DNA of 64,000 nucleotides. It comes from Apus apus (Eukaryota; Chordata; Aves; Apodiformes; Apodidae). Shown here piece by piece: positions 39,301 to 49,809 of this stretch. The stretch's first letter is position 1. Every line of letters begins with the position of its first letter. Below the pieces are notes generated by a model. It did not search any database, was not told where the DNA came from, and was given only the letters and a program-made list of their open reading frames with translations. The stretch covers positions 16,558,350 through 16,622,349 of the forward strand of contig NC_067286.1 in NCBI RefSeq assembly GCF_020740795.1. Reading direction: 5' to 3'. Made by a program: the position numbers and the translations under genes.

Positions 39301-42300
39301 GAAATGGGTTCTAAAAAGGCTACGGTTTGGTTCTCCGTTAAAACTTCTGTCAGCATAATTACCTTAGTTAGAAGGACAGAGAAAGAGGGAAAATAGAACA
39401 TCTTTCTACCTGACATAGTTGTGCTAAAAGAAAAGCCTGTATAAAAGACAGGCACTGGCAAAAAAAAAAAAAAAAAATTGCTTGGAACTAGATGCTGTTC
39501 TGCCAGCATAAAAACTTTTTCACCAATATGAGGTGATATACTCTGGAGTTTGTCAGGAGGAGCTCTACCATCACACACTCTTGTATCTAAGTAAGCCCTT
39601 ACAATGTTCAAAAAAGAAGAAAAAAACAGACAAAGCAAGTCAGAGGCAGCATTAACACACCTAAAAAATAAAGGCAACGTGATGATTTTACACAGTGCTG
39701 TTCTCAATTTAGGGTCTTCCCAGAGGCCTCCCCTGTTTCCTACAAATTCTAGGACTATGTAAAAGTGAGATGTGTAGTCCAGTGTTTAGACTACAGAAGT
39801 GGGAGCCATTACATTTCTACTCCTGCACAACTCTAATCCTTGCTTCAGCATTACCCAAATTTAATACTTACAGACAAGCTCTTATGAGTATTCATTTCTT
39901 AAATGCTAACAACCTTCAAGACAGAAAAAAAGACCTAGGAATCAAAAATGCATTCTCCCCTTAGATTTCAAGTCTATTTTGTTAGAAAGACTGAAAGCAC
40001 ATCTTGCTCTCTACATCTGAAGAAAGAGTTATCACATCGAGTGGTACAAATTGCCTCCACTCATTTTAATGAGAGGTTAAGTGACTGTAATTAGGCCTAT
40101 GAAGTCAAGTGTTAGCCTTTCCACTGCTAAGCCTCATGTCAGAAAATTACTGGAAGGATTATCCGGCACAAACTCACTTAGACTTCTCTGACCTTTGCAT
40201 CCCTTGAAAAGTTTAGGAAGGGAAGGTCAGCACAGATATCATGATGTGGGAATGACGCAGCAAACACTGATCATGTAAACAACTGTGAGATCTTCTGATT
40301 ATTTAGATCACTGAAGTACTTACTACTGTCCTTCAGAATTACGAGAAAAGTGATGTTTATAGTATTGTTAGCTAAAAAATGTTGGACTCCCAGCAGCACG
40401 GGACTCAATCCAGCAGTAGCAGAAAATGCTAAAAAGTTTAATAACCCAGTGCATTTGAACAATTCTCCCACTATTGCAGTGGCAAAATCTGATGTTAAAT
40501 TGTATGGCAAAACAGCACAGAAAGCAGCTTAAAAAATGAACATAGGAATGACAACGTACGTGCATCCAAGTTTCCTCTGAATTAACTACATGTCAAAAGA
40601 AAACTGCTGTCACATTGGAAGTGCAAGTGGGTTAATGATTATGAATGTACCAGACACTGTGAACAGGGTTTGAGGATAAAACATTTGTAAAAACGTTCCC
40701 ACCGATGCCATCATTCACGCAACTAAATAGGTGTTAGTCCTAATGTTGACAAGGTCAGACTTCTTTTTACAGCCATATCCATTAGATTTCTCAAAACAGG
40801 TTTAATTAAAAATAGGTCAAGATTCCAGAGGCTTGTCTACAGTTATGCTCCCACGGGTGCCAACACCTGTTGAGCTAAATGAGTAAGAGCACTGAAGGAG
40901 GAGGAGGGGATGCTGTTGGTCTTTTTAACTTCCCTGATGTTGATGCAACTGTAAAGTTACACACTGGCTTTCTCTTCTTTTTTTTTTTTCTTTCAATAAC
41001 ATTAAGATAATTATAACTGCACTGGAGTAAGGAGAAAGGTTGCTGTCTAACATTCATTTTATCTACTCCTCAAAGATATATAGCTTTATTTTTAATTAAA
41101 AAATAAAACCAGTGTAAAAAGGTAGCACTCGATACCCAGAGCTCTAAGTCTCTAACTTAAACCTTTCTCACCACATTCTAAAAGGGAAAAAGAGGCAGGC
41201 AGGCTCTGGAATGGCAAGATATTGTTGATCCACAGCCTTCTATGATTTGAGATATTTTTTCAGTGTGAAAATATTATGCTTGGACAGATCATGTATTTGT
41301 CCAGTTACAGCCTGAGAATAAAGTAAACAGCTCTGAATCTCCAAGAAATAGTATTTGGAAAAGAAAGGACAACAATTCTTACATGTGGAATAGCTGGGGC
41401 ATTAATCAGACACCTAAGGGTATGTTGACTATGACTTCACATACCTCCCGGCTTTGAGACCCTTGCAATAAGTTAATGGAAATGTATGTTATGCAGGGAC
41501 GCATAAGGTGATGTTTTATGAAGCAGAGAAGCATAACTGGTCATGAGATTTTAGACAATTTCATTCAGGTAAACCACACCGCAGTCATGCTGGAAAGAGG
41601 CATACTTCCACCTAGTGGGGAAGAAAAAGATCAACCCAAGACCTTCCAAAAACACATCCTTGTTTTTCCAGTCATAAGCAGTTTCAGCTTGAAACTGGAT
41701 TAATGAGAGAAAACACAGCTGGTAAAAATGGTGGGAAAGCCCAACTACTCTGACTCAGGGCAGATGCAAACTAATTTTCATTAAAATAAAGATTTTACAG
41801 TGGTTAACCGAGGCCTTCCTAAGTTAGGCAGATATTAACAATGGACAGCATGGGGCCTGTTATAGCCTGAATCACATTATGAGTGGTAACTAAGGCAAAA
41901 CCTTCAGTTTCAGAAATTACACTGGGTTTCAGGCCTCAGCCACTGTTTAAAGCTGGTGTGAACACAGAACTGGAAGCTGTCTGAGACACCAGAGCTAGCA
42001 ACAAAAAGCAAAGGAAAAAAAGGAAAACGAGAAAAAAAAGGAAAGGAAAACCTAAATGTTAAAGGCATTAACACACACCAACAATAGAAAAAAAGACAGC
42101 AAAGAGACTACAAATGAGGTGAGGGGAAAATGCATGGACAAAGCTTCACTGATGAGTTTAGTATACAGTCAGGACTCTGTCACTCAGGGTGAAGTACACC
42201 ACCAAAAGGTGGTCCCCTAATCCTGTTTATGCTTGGCTTTCTTTAAAAAAATCAGGTGATACTATAGTACAAGGGAATGCAGTAAGGGACACTTGCTGTC

Positions 42301-45300
42301 TTATGTGCCAAGACCTCCAGTACCACAGGACTCTGGTGCAGGCTAATTTGCCCAGCAGACAAAAGAAGAGGCTGGAGGAATGGCCAGTTAACTGCTGTCC
42401 AACTGTCTCCAGTACCAAGCTAGTTTGGTAACTCAGCTCTCCACCACAGAGCTGCCCTTATGGTAAGGGCAACTATCCTAGGTTCAGAGGTTTGATGTGA
42501 AATAAATGCACAAAGGCACTACCTTAAATGAGTGACTTGCTCCACAGAACAGTAGCATTTTGCTTCCCACTCCTTCCCCTGAGTATCTATGTAAACTACC
42601 TTCTTCTCAATTCAGCAGACAAAAGAAACAAGACTGCATTAAATACAGTCAAATAACATTTGAGAACTGACCACAGTTTGCTAAAGATCTGTGTCTGCTT
42701 CCATCTTGGGTAACAAGTCTCTAAAAACAAGTCACTAGCCATGACAATGGAAAGTGTTTGCTAAGGAACAACACTCAGAGGCACCAACTTGTAAGACACA
42801 TCACTCCTGGAATTCTGTACTTTATACTGTTCTTTTAAAAGGTATGGGCTGTCTAGAAAACAACAATCTCCTCACTTTTCTTCCCACTCTCCTTCTCAGA
42901 AGGGGCTCAGAGAAAAACTAAGCCCATTTATATTTTGAAAAATTAAAAAAAAAAACATCAGATTTCCCATTGTTTGACCTCAAATCCATACTCATATTCT
43001 TATGTAGTCTTTAAGATCACACAGCATTCCCCTCACACTGAATCCTTGTCCCAGGATGGAGTAACACTGAGGTTGTGCTGCCAACAGCAATTTTGAGCTT
43101 ACGATTTTACAACCATAAACAGCATTCCTTTAATATAATTTTGGTATGTGAAGGGCTTTTCTGTCACTGGTTGCCCTTCTCTTTTACAAAGAGACAGGTG
43201 ACCTCAAGAGAAGTCTTAACTATAATATGCTCCTGTTACAGAAGAAATTCGTAAGAACATGAAGCTCCTTTTCCACTGGGCAACCAACATACGTTTCAGA
43301 ACCCAGTTAAGCCACAAAGTATGCTCATTAGACATGACTAAAAGGTCTCCAAGGAATATGCCTAGTCTGCTTTGAAATCCAAAAGAGCTTTGATAGGAAG
43401 TTCTTTACCCTTACAATATATTCTTTCTCTTACTGGACTTTTCAGCAATCAACCACACAAGTAGTGAACCTTCAGCACAGAGTACAGGGTCAGCTGCAAC
43501 TCACTGTCAAAACAGCACCATATGACATCAGACCATGACTTACATACAGATATCAAACAAATGAAGGACTTGAAAACTAAATTTGTTTGAATTTGATTTT
43601 TAGAGTAACTCATTTAAGTATCTCTATACATCCCAGAATGTATTAAAGAAAATGTCATTATTAGAGGATTGGCAGAAATATTCAGCCAACTAGACAATTC
43701 ACTGAACATTACTGCTAGCTTGGCTGGTTAATGGTCCTTTCCTCTTTCCCCACAAGTACCTGTATTAACTCACCAGTTGTACATAGGCGACCTTGTAATC
43801 TGGCTTTTTCACTCTCTGATTCTTGTGATTCCTCTTGTTATTTGCACCTGCAGAAATGAAGAGAGTCCCACTTTTTACTTCCCAGGACTTCCAAGCTCCT
43901 CAAAGCAAGGCCAAGCTGAAGGGAGGACTTTACTAGTTCTCATTTATTGTTAAGAGGAATACTCTTTCTTCAGCACCAACACAGTATCACAGTTATTAAA
44001 ATGTACTGAAACTGGTAGACACTACTCTCTTCATTTACAAGGAGGGAGCTGAGGCATCAGCAGACTCAGGTTGCTGAGAGCCATTGTGCCTTCATGCCAC
44101 ACAAAGTCTGCAAAGAAGCAAGGAGGTAACTGTCCTCCGAACATCAACAACTTCAAGAAAACCAGGAAGAAATTACCACTAAAGACAAGCATGCATATTT
44201 TTCAGTGCTATTTGGAACTCCATGTGCTTGGTATTCGAGACTTTATTTAATTCTGTTTTATACGTAAGCATTTTACAGATGGTCTGATTTCTTTTTCTTC
44301 TTTTATATGCTCTGAGTTTTACAACCTTATTTTGAAGCTTTTTCTTTCATTCTCCATTTTTCACTATTACAGCTCTTTTTCCCTTCTTCTTTAAAATCAT
44401 TCCTACTCTTTACCACTATATACACATCTACAAATTTCTTTGCTAGAGTCACCGCATGAAAAAAGAAAAACCTAGCTTTCACAGACATCCTAACCAACAA
44501 GTCACTCTTGATTTGATTAATGCACCGCCTGATGATCAGAACAGTAAATAACATCAAAATCATACTCCTGACTTTGCACTGCATCCAAACTGCAGTCAGA
44601 AAAGCTCTGGGGAAGGAAGCATTCATATGTAAGGCAACCTTCTATAAATTTAGCTGATTTCACATAGAGATGGGTCCTTTTGCTTCAAGTCAGAGTTCAG
44701 TATAATTTAAACTACCAATGTTTTTTTCTTTTTCTCTTGGGTTGGTTTCATGTTGTTTGGTTTTTTGTAGGACTGGCACAGGGGAGAAACACCACGAGTG
44801 GAAGCATACAAGTCTGTAGCAGAAACATGGTAACAACAGGTGATAAAAAATTCAAAGTTTGCCAAAATGTTTCGATGTTTTTCTGACATTATCTTCTGGT
44901 CTAATAAGAGTATTTTTGCTCTACAGACTCCACCATAGTTGACAGACTACAGAAGCTCTGGCCATAACACCTTCTCCGTGTGCAGGCCAGGTAATCTCAA
45001 CTCACATATATATTTTTTAAAAGGGTATTAGTGAAATTAAGTCTATCTCTTAATTTTATTGATACACACAAAGTAGTTCCTTCTAAAGTGAGACACTCTT
45101 GAAAAAGAGGTACCAACTACAAAGCATCCAGCACAAGCTAAATAACTGTCAAGATGATAAGGCTTTTTTAATTCAGATTTTTAAAACTCAACTTGTGTCA
45201 TAATCTAATCAGAGGATTAAAATATGAAGTGATGCATATTCATCTGAAGGGAAAAATCAACAACTAAGCACCTGTTTGCTGAAAGCTAATGGATCTTTTG

Positions 45301-46563
45301 AGACCAAAAGCCTCTTCTGGCTATGTGGGGATGCTACACTCATCCCTCTGGATTACTCCACTGCACTTACCATACTGTATCCTTGTTCTCACAGCAGCTA
45401 CTGGCACGTTGTATATTTTTTCAAGGTAATTCTTGATATCCACTTTTGTCATTCTACGCAATGCAAAAACATTTTGGGGAAAGAAAGAAGGAAAAGTATA
45501 AATGTTCAAATAAAATAAAACAAAGCCAGAGTATTTATAGACTTTTTGATACTCTAAAATAAGTAAGCCTTCTCCTTTCAACCAAAGTAACTGTACAGCA
45601 CAAAACCATAAATTCAACATAAGTCACACACTGCTACAGCAATTCATTACCATAAACTGTACAATGACAAATATTTTATGCTCTGTAGACTCAACAGTCA
45701 AAAACTCAGATATACACTGCATTCAGCAAGAGTGGGTAGGCCAAGGATTGTTTCCCATCTTCTAAATAGCATTTTCTAATCTCTCCAGGACTTGCCATAG
45801 GTTTGTGGGCTTCAGTATGTGCAACCAGACCAGCCAGGATGAGACTGCCCTGGCAAACACCTGTACATCACCCCGTTTTCTCTGAACCGTTTTCATAAGC
45901 ACGTCCTGCTTCCTAAGCCTGTCCCACGGAAGCCTGAGCCCCAGTAACACTCAGGAAGAGCAGCCAAGCAAACCTGGTACTCACCTCAGCGCCCCCGCAG
46001 CCCTCTGAAAGGCCTCCCTGACGCAGAAGCCACTTTCCCCAGCCCAAAGGGCGCTACCTGGCACCTCGCCTTCCCACCCCTCGGCTCAGCAGGGCAGCCC
46101 CGAGGGCAGTGGCAGGAGCAGGCGCGGGGCGCTGCCAGGCCGGGGCCCCCCGCACCCCGGCGCTGCGCTGGGCCCCTTCCGCCGCAGGGCAGGCTGCCGA
46201 GCCCTGCCGAGCCGTGCCGAGCCCTGCTGAGCCGTGCCGAGCCCCGTTCTCCTCCCGCCCCGCACTCACTCCATGGAGACGCGGAACTGGACGGTGTCCT
46301 CGGGCTGCGGCACGCCGGGCCGCACCGCCAGCATGAAGAAGTTGGGCCGGAAGATCCGCAGCTGGGGGCCACCCAGCTGGAACAGCGGGTACCTGCGGGG
46401 AAACGACGCCGCTGACTGACTTACCTACCGACACGCACACCCCCCGAGCCCGCCCCGACCCGACCCGAGCCCGCCCGCCCCGGCCCGACCCGAGCCCGCC
46501 CGCCCCGGCCCGACCCGGCCCGGCCCGGCCCGCTCACACGGCCTTCCTGGCGCGCGTCGCCAT
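36144..46563 (-). CDS. MRPL23: Mitochondrial large-subunit ribosomal protein uL23m, complete gene, five coding exons
   Basis: MRPL23 is a component of the mitochondrial 39S ribosomal subunit, in the L23 family that lines the peptide exit tunnel. The coding exons on minus are 46538-46563, 46270-46392, 45371-45453, 43774-43847 and 36144-36308. Every junction has GT-AG borders and the phases join to 471 nt, 156 codons plus stop; the human protein is 153 residues. Diagnostic segments include [15 protein letters not shown] (exons 1-2), [19 protein letters not shown] (exon 3), [12 protein letters not shown] (exon 4) and the C-terminal [14 protein letters not shown] (exon 5). The start is the ATG at 46563, the only one in frame with exon 1. 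The final intron is the longest (7.5 kb). The gene lies next to TNNT3 on the same strand, as in mammals. No damage is visible. Confidence 0.97.
36309..43773 (-). other. MRPL23: MRPL23 intron 4
   Basis: 7,465 bp. I see no nested gene or clear transposon. It holds an A-rich run at 39460-39477 and a purine-rich AAAGGAAAA stretch at about 42,000-42,052. Confidence 0.8.
43774..43847 (-). CDS. MRPL23: MRPL23 coding exon 4
   Basis: 74 nt between a tttctgcag acceptor and a gtgagt donor. It completes the Gly codon begun in exon 3 and encodes [18 protein letters not shown] followed by VAYVQL. Confidence 0.96.
43848..45370 (-). other. MRPL23: MRPL23 intron 3
   Basis: 1,523 bp, A/T-rich. I see no nested feature. 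Confidence 0.85.
45371..45453 (-). CDS. MRPL23: MRPL23 coding exon 3
   Basis: 83 nt between a gcgtag acceptor and a gtaagt donor, encoding [20 protein letters not shown] then VRTRIQY. This is the best conserved part of the family and anchors the identification. Confidence 0.97.
45454..46269 (-). other. MRPL23: MRPL23 intron 2
   Basis: 816 bp. The upstream half lies in the CpG-rich start region and contains a 10-bp repeat, listed separately. Confidence 0.85.
46194..46246. repeat. Five-copy 10-bp GC-rich repeat in MRPL23 intron 2
   Basis: The unit CCGAGCC(C/G)TG, with small variants, repeats about five times on plus and keeps several CpGs. Confidence 0.9.
46270..46392 (-). CDS. MRPL23: MRPL23 coding exon 2
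   Basis: 123 nt between a ccccgcag acceptor and a gtgagt donor. It encodes [19 protein letters not shown], then [19 protein letters not shown] and SM. The split codons at both ends match the neighbours. Confidence 0.97.
46393..46537 (-). other. MRPL23: MRPL23 intron 1, short and C/G-rich
   Basis: 145 bp. On minus it is a string of GGGCC/GGGC blocks with a ~25-bp tandem duplication (about 46,457-46,515). It could form G-quadruplexes in RNA or on the non-template strand. Confidence 0.8.
46538..46563 (-). CDS. MRPL23: MRPL23 coding exon 1
   Basis: 26 nt: ATG, seven codons (ATRARKA) and two bases of the Val codon completed by exon 2. The donor is gtgagc. The basic N-terminus with few acidic residues fits mitochondrial import. 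Confidence 0.93.
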
Positions 46564-46945
46564 GGCCGCGGCCCGGCCCGGAAGCAGCGCGGCCAGCGCA
46601 GCTCCCGCAGGGGCGGAGGAGGCAGCGCTCGCCCCCTCCCGGCGCGGAGGAGCGGGGACCCTCGCCCTGGCGGCCCCTCCTCCCCTTGCCCCCTCCTCCC
46701 CCTGCCCCTTCCTCCCCACTGCCCCCTCCTCCCGCTGTCCCCCGCAGCCAAAGCCCACCCCAGGGTCCACCTTCCCTCTGGGCCCGCTGGGAGGGGACAC
46801 AGCCTTGGGCTACGGGAGACTTCCTCAGTGGGAGAAGCACCTGCAAAATGGCACCTCAGTGGGAATTTGCGGCCTTCGCTGCCTTTTGCACAGTCTTTTC
46901 CTCACGGTTACAGGAGGGTAGTGATTCTCCTGCTCTGCTCCGTGC
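46564..46945 (-). promoter_or_regulatory. MRPL23: MRPL23 promoter region: CpG-rich, ETS/GABP site, G-rich tract
   Basis: Immediately upstream of the ATG is CCGGAAG (46578-46584 on plus), the core of ETS/GABP (NRF-2) sites common in nuclear genes for mitochondrial proteins. A C/T-only tract on plus (about 46,672-46,743) is a strong G-run tract on minus with quadruplex potential. CpG density is high from about 46,000 to 46,660. No TATA box is seen, as expected for a housekeeping promoter. Confidence 0.7.
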
Positions 46946-47222
46946 TGGTGCTGCATCCAGCTCAGGGGTCCCCAGCACAAGGCAGACATGGGCCTGTTAG
47001 AGCAGGTCCACGAAAACGGTGGGAGGGCTGGGACACCTGTCGTGTGAGGAAAGGTGTGAGCTGGGGTTCTTCACCCTGGAGAAGACAAGGGTCTGGAGAA
47101 GTCTTATTGCAGCCTTTCAATATACAAAGGGAGCTTACAAGAATGACAGACTTTTTACAATGCCTATAGTGACAAGATGAGGGACAACAGCTTTCAACTG
47201 AAGTATGGTAGATTTAGACTGG
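46946..47222 (+). mobile_element. CR1 LINE, left half of a copy split by the retrovirus
   Basis: The segment runs 'catccagctcaggggtcccc', 'cacaaggcagacatgggcc', 'gcagcctttcaatat', 'agtatggtagatttagactgg' and then stops where the ERV begins. Its continuation is at 55598. The last five bases, ACTGG, are repeated on the far side. Confidence 0.9.
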
Positions 47223-48188
47223 TGTCGCGGGCCGGTACCAAGAGCTACCGGCTGTCAGGATATTTTTGCAACTTCCCCCCCCCCCAATGTGGAGAGGTTT
47301 ATGAATGAGCCCTGAGTGTGGGATCGTTTCTTAGAGGGTAGATTAAAGTACCCCCCCCACCACGCTCAGAAATTGTTACTGAGACCAATGTTTAGTTTGT
47401 AAATTAATCAGTTTATTAAGGGATAATACACACTAAGGGATCAAGGTTCAGGAGAGATGTAAACCAATGGAGTGAAAGGGCAGGAGTTGAGCCCTGTAAG
47501 AAAGTAAAAGTATGTGTGTGTGTGTGTGTGTCTGTATATTTACCTTCCTTCCTTAATTTGATCGTCAGAAGTGCTGGCAGGCTCAGTTGGAGATCTGCAA
47601 GGGGGCCGGCGTCCCAGTAACCGGGGTGACCCCTTCCTGCTACTGGCAGGCAAGGCTCCGGTCCCGTGGCAAGTGGCAGACGCAGGCTGGGCTGGCTTCT
47701 TTGGTCCGATTCGGTCCGGGCTAGGCAGGCAGAGTTCCAGGGAGCGGGCACGACCCCCGCGGAGCGAGCACAGGCGGCGCCCCCCTTTCTCTCCGTCCCT
47801 CCGAGCGCGGGAGTGGCGTCCAAGCAGGTCCAGGTGCTGCAGCGGGGTCTGTCCAGAGCAGGCAGAGACGGCGAGCAGAGTCCTAAAAACCCCGCAGATT
47901 TTTCTCTTTCTTCTTTTTTATAGACCAAAGACCATTGTTCCAAAAAGGTACCACTGTCTGAATTAGCCAATCACCATTGGCCATGTATATTTATGTTTTT
48001 AATCTATTGTTTTTTCTTCTGCCAGTCATCATAACCTTTATGTTGTTCCTTTGCTATGCCCCTATCTCGCAGGGCAAGAGGCCTGCTCATTCTGTCCTTG
48101 AGTGAAAGCGTCACTCCTGTTTTGCTGGCTTGAAAGGCATCTTTTGTTTAGTCTTATGTGGGGTAAAGAAGATAGGGCGTTCCCCACA
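47223..48188 (-). mobile_element. 3' LTR of the endogenous retrovirus
   Basis: 966 bp, TG...CA ends. On minus it has CCAAT motifs (within about 47,966-47,981), a TATA-like TATAAAA (47916-47922) and AATAAA (47412-47417). It differs from the 5' LTR at 47270, 47457, 47481, 47553, 47760, 47765 and 47797, plus one C in the C-run at about 47,275-47,285. It ends 660 bp upstream of the MRPL23 start codon and points toward that gene. Confidence 0.97.
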
Positions 48189-49294
48189 TCTCACCCCGTG
48201 GCTTTTAAGACAGCAATTATGTAGTGTCTTTACTGTCCATGAATATGTATGTGTGAATCAGGCTCTTGTCCATACCCTTTCCTCACATTAGATTTCTCCC
48301 CTCTTCGGGCGTAAAAACAAAAATAAATATAAAAAAACAAACAAACAAACAAAAAACAAATAAAATACAATAGTCCATAATGACAAGCAAGGGAACAATT
48401 CCCAAACAAAATATACAATTATACAACTTCAATAAAACACCAATGATATATATATAAAAATATATATATATATATATACATACAACAATGTACAAACAAG
48501 TTCAAACACGTGTAAAGGCTCCCTCTTCCCTCTCTACCCCCCCCCCCCCCAGCTGCAAACAGTTCCGAAGAATTCCAGTCTGCCGGTGGAGAGAAGCAGT
48601 GAGTGGTGAAGATTAGGAGAGCTTAAGTCTGAGAGTCGTGAATGGACGGAGTTCTCCTCAGACGTTAGCCATGGTAGGAAGAAAAAAAAAAAAAAGGAAA
48701 AAAAAAAAAAGAGCAGGAATTTGGCTGTCCGTTTGTTTCAGCCTCCTACAAGGAGTCATAAATTTCTCTGAAGTGTTTGAGCCGGCAAAATAAAAACGTT
48801 ACCTTGAGGATCCAGTAGTTAGGAAAACATTTCTTTCTTATCAGTCTTATTTAAAAAGAGTAAAAGTAAAAGAAATAGAATAATTGCATTTATTATAATA
48901 TATACTTAATTTTCAATTTTATTAAAAAGAAAAAGGAAGCAAATTACTTGGAAGATTCCCAAATTGAAACAAATTCTTAATATTTCATTGAGTTCTGTAG
49001 CAGTATTTTTAAGTATTTCCATCTAATACAATACATTGCAAACAACAACAATTCAAAGGTGAGTATAAATATGGAAGGAGACATTGTTATAGAGCACCTT
49101 GTTTAGACCATGGGGTGATCAGTCCCACAGCGGTCACAAAGTAACTCCTCCGGTGTTCAGTAACAGGTTGATCAGGCCTGGTACTGTCATCGGGATGTCT
49201 CTGGCTTTTATGCTGTTACAATTTGCAATGTATTAACTAACACCACTAGTACAGGTATGCAGAAATAACTGATTTTCCTAAAGGAGATATCGTC
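48189..49294 (-). other. Non-coding internal stretch between pol and 3' LTR
   Basis: About 1.1 kb where env would sit. No frame longer than about 70 codons and no envelope-like feature. It holds an (AT)n run (48446-48482), a C14 run (48537-48550) and two adjacent A runs (about 48,679-48,711). The sequence abutting the LTR on minus (CGGGGTGAGA) is the likely polypurine tract. Confidence 0.8.
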
Positions 49295-49809
49295 TTACTC
49301 AACATGGATTATCCAATTTGTACTGATTTTATGTTGTCTGTCATTTAAATCAGTTGCAACCCACATATTTGAATTCACCGGTGTCTGTAAAGTAAGTTTG
49401 ACCTTACCAACGTTTGGCAAGTTTGCCAAAACAGTTTGTCCAGGGTGGAGAGGAGTTTTAGATTTGTTATGAGGTCTTCTGTGCTTGTCACCATCCTGAG
49501 TAGGTGATGTAGGGAAAAAAGCATTTAGGCGAGGGCACCCATTCACCCCCCACCTATTGTTTACAGTAGAGACTGCATATCTCAATCTTTCATCCCATCT
49601 GGAATCCTGTGGACGAATGAGACTTTTAATTAATCCATTAGTACGTTCTACTAACCCGTTAGCTTGTGGGTAGTATGGGACATGAAATGTCCATTTGATA
49701 CCTTCTCTTTTGGCCCACTGTTGTACTAGGTATGATGTGAAATGAGTTCCATTGTCAGATTGAATATTTGTGGGTTTAGGGAGAACCCCAAATACCTTTT
49801 CCAAAAAAA
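49295..49809 (-). pseudogene. Retroviral integrase, C-terminal part, out of frame with the rest of pol
   Basis: The open frame reaches back to 49852, but homology in this frame starts near the T7 run at 49803-49809. It holds the second and third catalytic acidic residues of the DDE integrase: Asp in SDNGTHFTS and Glu in VERTNG, with YYPQANG between. A C-terminal domain with GQTVLANLP follows, ending at the stop at 49295. The first catalytic Asp is in the other frame upstream. A one-base length change in the T run is the simplest cause. As it stands the element cannot make an unbroken integrase. Confidence 0.9.

Noticed and set aside
46054..47000. Several Gly/Arg/Ala- or Pro-rich frames around the MRPL23 start
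   Set aside because: They are composition effects of the CpG-rich region; the true exons are the short 46538-46563 and 46270-46392 pieces.
47416..47970. 184-codon sense frame present in both LTRs (also 54825-55379), recalling LTR-encoded proteins of some betaretroviruses
   Set aside because: It begins with TTG in the promoter upstream of the TATA motif, lacks an ATG, and its translation is low-complexity with a (TG)n-derived Thr-His run. The opposite-strand 131-codon frame is equally open.
48189..49294. env gene or dUTPase of the retrovirus
   Set aside because: Searched for in all frames here and around the protease; no envelope or dUTPase-like motif seen.
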